A DNA stretch of 64,000 nucleotides from assembly GCA_963978895.1 (NCBI GenBank), contig OZ022246.1, forward strand, positions 2,053,605 through 2,117,604. The letters run 5' to 3'. Under the pieces are notes generated by a model. It did not search any database. It was not told the DNA's origin and saw only the letters and a program-made list of their open reading frames with translations. The first letter of the stretch is position 1, and every line of letters starts with the position of its first letter. Below are positions 61,701-64,000 of the stretch, piece after piece. The translations under genes were made by a program, and so were the position numbers. The DNA is from Erpobdella octoculata. Its lineage: Eukaryota; Annelida; Clitellata; Hirudinida; Erpobdellidae.

Positions 61701-64000
61701 CTACACGATCGTCGACTCGATCTTCTCGTCTGCAGAATGCGCGCTGCCGCAGCTGACGACGGAGCTGTTGTCCGAACTCAGAGATGAAACGTAGTTGAAG
61801 TCCGTCTGACCGGGTGGGAAGCGTTCGATTTGAGGAATGGCAAAATCATGTCGCTTTGGTGACCTGGAAAGGTCAATTAATTCAAAGGTTAAATATAATT
61901 ATTCATAAATAAAAAACATATACAGGGTGGGCCAAAAAAAAAAGTGAAATGGTTTCATACAATTAAATATAATAATCTCAAATTTAGACAAAATATTTTG
62001 AAGACACAAAGAATGAAATAATTAAAAAACATATTGTAGGATCTTCTCACTTTTTTTGACCCACCCTGTATATTTTAACAAACATTGTTTTTCACAAAAC
62101 AGAGGTTTTATAAAAAAAAAAATTAACAAATATCGCCTGACCGAAAAATACATACATACTTGGTGGGAGAGCCGTGTGGCTCCAGGGACACGACGACCGA
62201 CTTGTAGTTGTGCTTGCCCTGGCTGGCGCCGAAGTTGTCCAGCCGTAGGACTGGCGCCAGTGAGGGCAGGAAGTTGGACGGGGCACAGTTCTTCGGGTAA
62301 CTGCTTTCGAAGGTGAACGTGGAATTCTGTTTGTTCTTCAAGTTTTTGTTGTACTTGTCAACGTTCTGCTGTTGTTGCTGCTGCTGCTCCAGCTGGCCGG
62401 TCGCTTCCAGGGACGATCGAGTGGCCAGGCGCGGCTTGTTGGAGAGAGGTGGAGCGTTCTTGGTGACGGTCTTTTCGTGGCCGGTAGAAGAGGAGAGGAG
62501 GTTGAGGTTTTTCGGGTTCATCGAGCAGTCGTTTCTAATGACGACGTCGCAGTTGTTAGTTTTGTTGTAGATGCGCGAATTTTGATTGTTCTGCTGCGAC
62601 TCGAGCTTCCCGGCCGCTGCCGCAGCGCCGGCGGCCGTCGTCATCCTGGCGAGACGCCTGCGTCTGACAAGAAGTACCAGTATGATCACAAGTATCAGGA
62701 TGATCAGCGGTATCGAGCTGCCCAAGCCGATGATCAAGATTAGCTTTTGATTGGTGGACAGATTAGGCGATTCGGTCGCGTCGAAAACTCCAGTGGTGAC
62801 GTTTCCATTGCCGGTCGCGGCTGTTATCGCGGTGCGGACGGCGACCGTAGTCGTTGTGGTCGCCGTGGTGGTGGTGGTAGTAGTCCCGGGTAGAGCAATG
62901 GAGAGGGTTTGCTGGGTCACGTAGGTCGTACAGCCGGGAGGGCACTGGCAGTTCACCTGCCCGGGAGAACATGAACACGGGCACGGGGTGGGACTAGATT
63001 TCTTGTCGGTACAGTTTTCACCAGTGTAACCTTCGGAGCACAGGCACGTGTAGGTCTTCGAGCCTTCGTTCAGGCACACGCCTCCGTTCTTGCACGTGTC
63101 CGGGTGGTTGGAGCAGTACTGCAAGTCTGAGGAAAAATTATCATGGACCGTCGTGATAATGATGACTGCGTTGGTTATATTGGTGATGGTGACGATGTTG
63201 ATGATGGTTGTGGTGGTGATGATGATGATGATAGTGATAATTATGATAATAAATTATAACCATTAAATAGCTAAATAGCTTCTTTACTTCTATACTGCTC
63301 GGAGATCTATGGGCTAGGTTTATTTGGATCTAAAGAAACCTGCTCCCCCGCTAATAAGTCAACCCTAACTCACCCAGGTTGCAGGTCTCTCCACCCCATC
63401 CGTGTTGACACAGGCAGCCCCCGGGGCTCGTGCAGAAGCCATGTTGGGGGTTGCACTGTTTCGACGGTATGCACTCGTTGCACGACGAACCTCTCCAACC
63501 GCTCTGACAGCTGAAAAAAGTAAAACAAGACAAGACTTGAGTATTTTGTTTGATATTATTATTAATTAATTAATTATACGTAACTGCGATTACTTAGTTT
63601 CTATGGAAAAAATTACCATCTAAACGTTTTGGACAAATTACGAAATGAATGTGGCCATTGTCGTTTTTCAGGGCCCATCTTTAAAAATGAATGATTTAGA
63701 GAGAATGGGTTAGAGGTCATGAGGGTATGGGGGCAAGGAGGTTATGGGACATGGGGGTTATGGGAGCATGGGGGTTATGGGGCAAGGGGGTATTGTAATC
63801 TATGGCATCGGTTAGGCAGAAAAAAGTAACGTGTTTTCTGGAAAATAGAATATTTAACAAAAATGGTGGGGAAATCAGAAATCGGGGCCCGATCAATCAG
63901 AATTATTTTTATCGGCTCATACCTTCAATGTTATTTTAATGGCTCATACCTTCAATGTTATTTTAATGGCTCTTACTTGCAATGCCATTTTTTAGTACTG
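61701..64000 (-). CDS. Delta-like: Delta-like Notch ligand, 3' part (continues past the right edge)
   Basis: Minus-strand exons in coding order: 63510-63374, 63126-62160, 61863-61701; all phases agree and the gene enters from beyond base 64000. The first exon encodes the end of one EGF (CQSGWRGSSCNE) and a second (CIPSKQCNPQHGFC ... CLCQHGWGGETC), in the Delta/Jagged pattern after a DSL domain. A third EGF follows (YCSNHPDTCKNGGVC ... CLCSEGYTGENC), then a Cys/Pro-rich stretch, a Thr-rich stalk, a membrane helix (LILIIGLGSSIPLIILILVI) with a stop-transfer RRRR, a tail of about 230 residues with a poly-Gln run, and the C-terminus KIESTIV. STIV is a class I PDZ-binding motif, as in vertebrate Deltas ending ATEV. 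The protein would present Notch ligand at the cell surface. Few EGFs lie between the DSL position and the membrane. Confidence 0.88.
61923..62068. mobile_element. Mariner/Tc1-type MITE in the last intron of the Delta-like gene
   Basis: Inverted termini CAGGGTGGG(C/T)CAAAAAAA of about 24 bp at both ends, flanked by the TA target duplication (61921-61922 and 62069-62070). It is 146 bp long with no coding capacity. TA duplication and the CAGGGTGG end fit Tc1/mariner superfamily derivatives. Confidence 0.85.
63155..63255. repeat. GAT/GGT triplet repeat in the Delta-like intron
   Basis: Imperfect GATGATGGTGATGTTGATG run between the two EGF exons. Confidence 0.75.
63710..63790. repeat. G-rich tandem repeat
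   Basis: About five copies of GGGGGTTATGGG(A/G)CAT, each with a G run; in the intron left of the missing upstream Delta exons. Also a 27-bp unit (GGCTCATACCTTCAATGTTA plus TTTTAAT) about three times at 63915-64000. Confidence 0.75.

Overview
The window is eukaryotic nuclear DNA from an invertebrate animal. Genes are split into many short exons by AT-rich introns, the families are metazoan (polo-like kinase, APC, CIAO1, SH3BP5, an M28B peptidase, PPM1 phosphatase, a Delta-type Notch ligand), and microsatellites and transposon remains are abundant. An AT-rich spiralian such as an annelid or leech would fit, but I cannot fix the species from sequence alone.

Layout: (1) 1216-11782 (+), a complete 12-exon polo-like kinase of the PLK2/3 type. 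(2) 13271-25896 (-), APC, tail to tail with the kinase; one intron carries a full-length Helitron (19832-24904), a second Helitron-like element, a Gypsy gag remnant and a pair of related repeats. (3) 27831-29845 (+), CIAO1, 7 exons, head to head with APC. (4) 33094-37992 (+), SH3BP5, 8 exons. (5) 38954-40600, a large 27-bp minisatellite. (6) 41346-50628 (-), a 16-exon NAALAD/glutamate-carboxypeptidase-II family peptidase, closest in my reading to NAALADL1; an intron holds what looks like a tandem Penelope-like element junction with a hammerhead-type ribozyme motif. (7) 54275-56641 (+), a PPM1A/B-type PP2C phosphatase. (8) 61701 to the right edge (-), the 3' half of a Delta-like Notch ligand ending in a PDZ-binding motif, with a mariner-type MITE in its last intron.

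Exon coordinates were set by hand from GT/GC-AG borders, reading phase and family conservation. All six complete reconstructions stay in frame (PLK 805 aa, APC at least 1386, CIAO1 323, SH3BP5 518, peptidase 737, PPM1 about 390). The genes are not an operon. APC and Delta belong to Wnt and Notch signalling; CIAO1 matures cytosolic Fe-S proteins; PLK and PPM1 are phospho-signalling enzymes. I see no functional link between neighbours.

The most interesting points are the Penelope-like tandem junction with its ribozyme motif, two probable GC-AG introns, two genes whose TAA stop lies inside the AATAAA poly(A) signal, a recognisable Helitron with its own intron, a Delta ligand with very few EGF repeats, and an APC with fewer armadillo repeats than expected.
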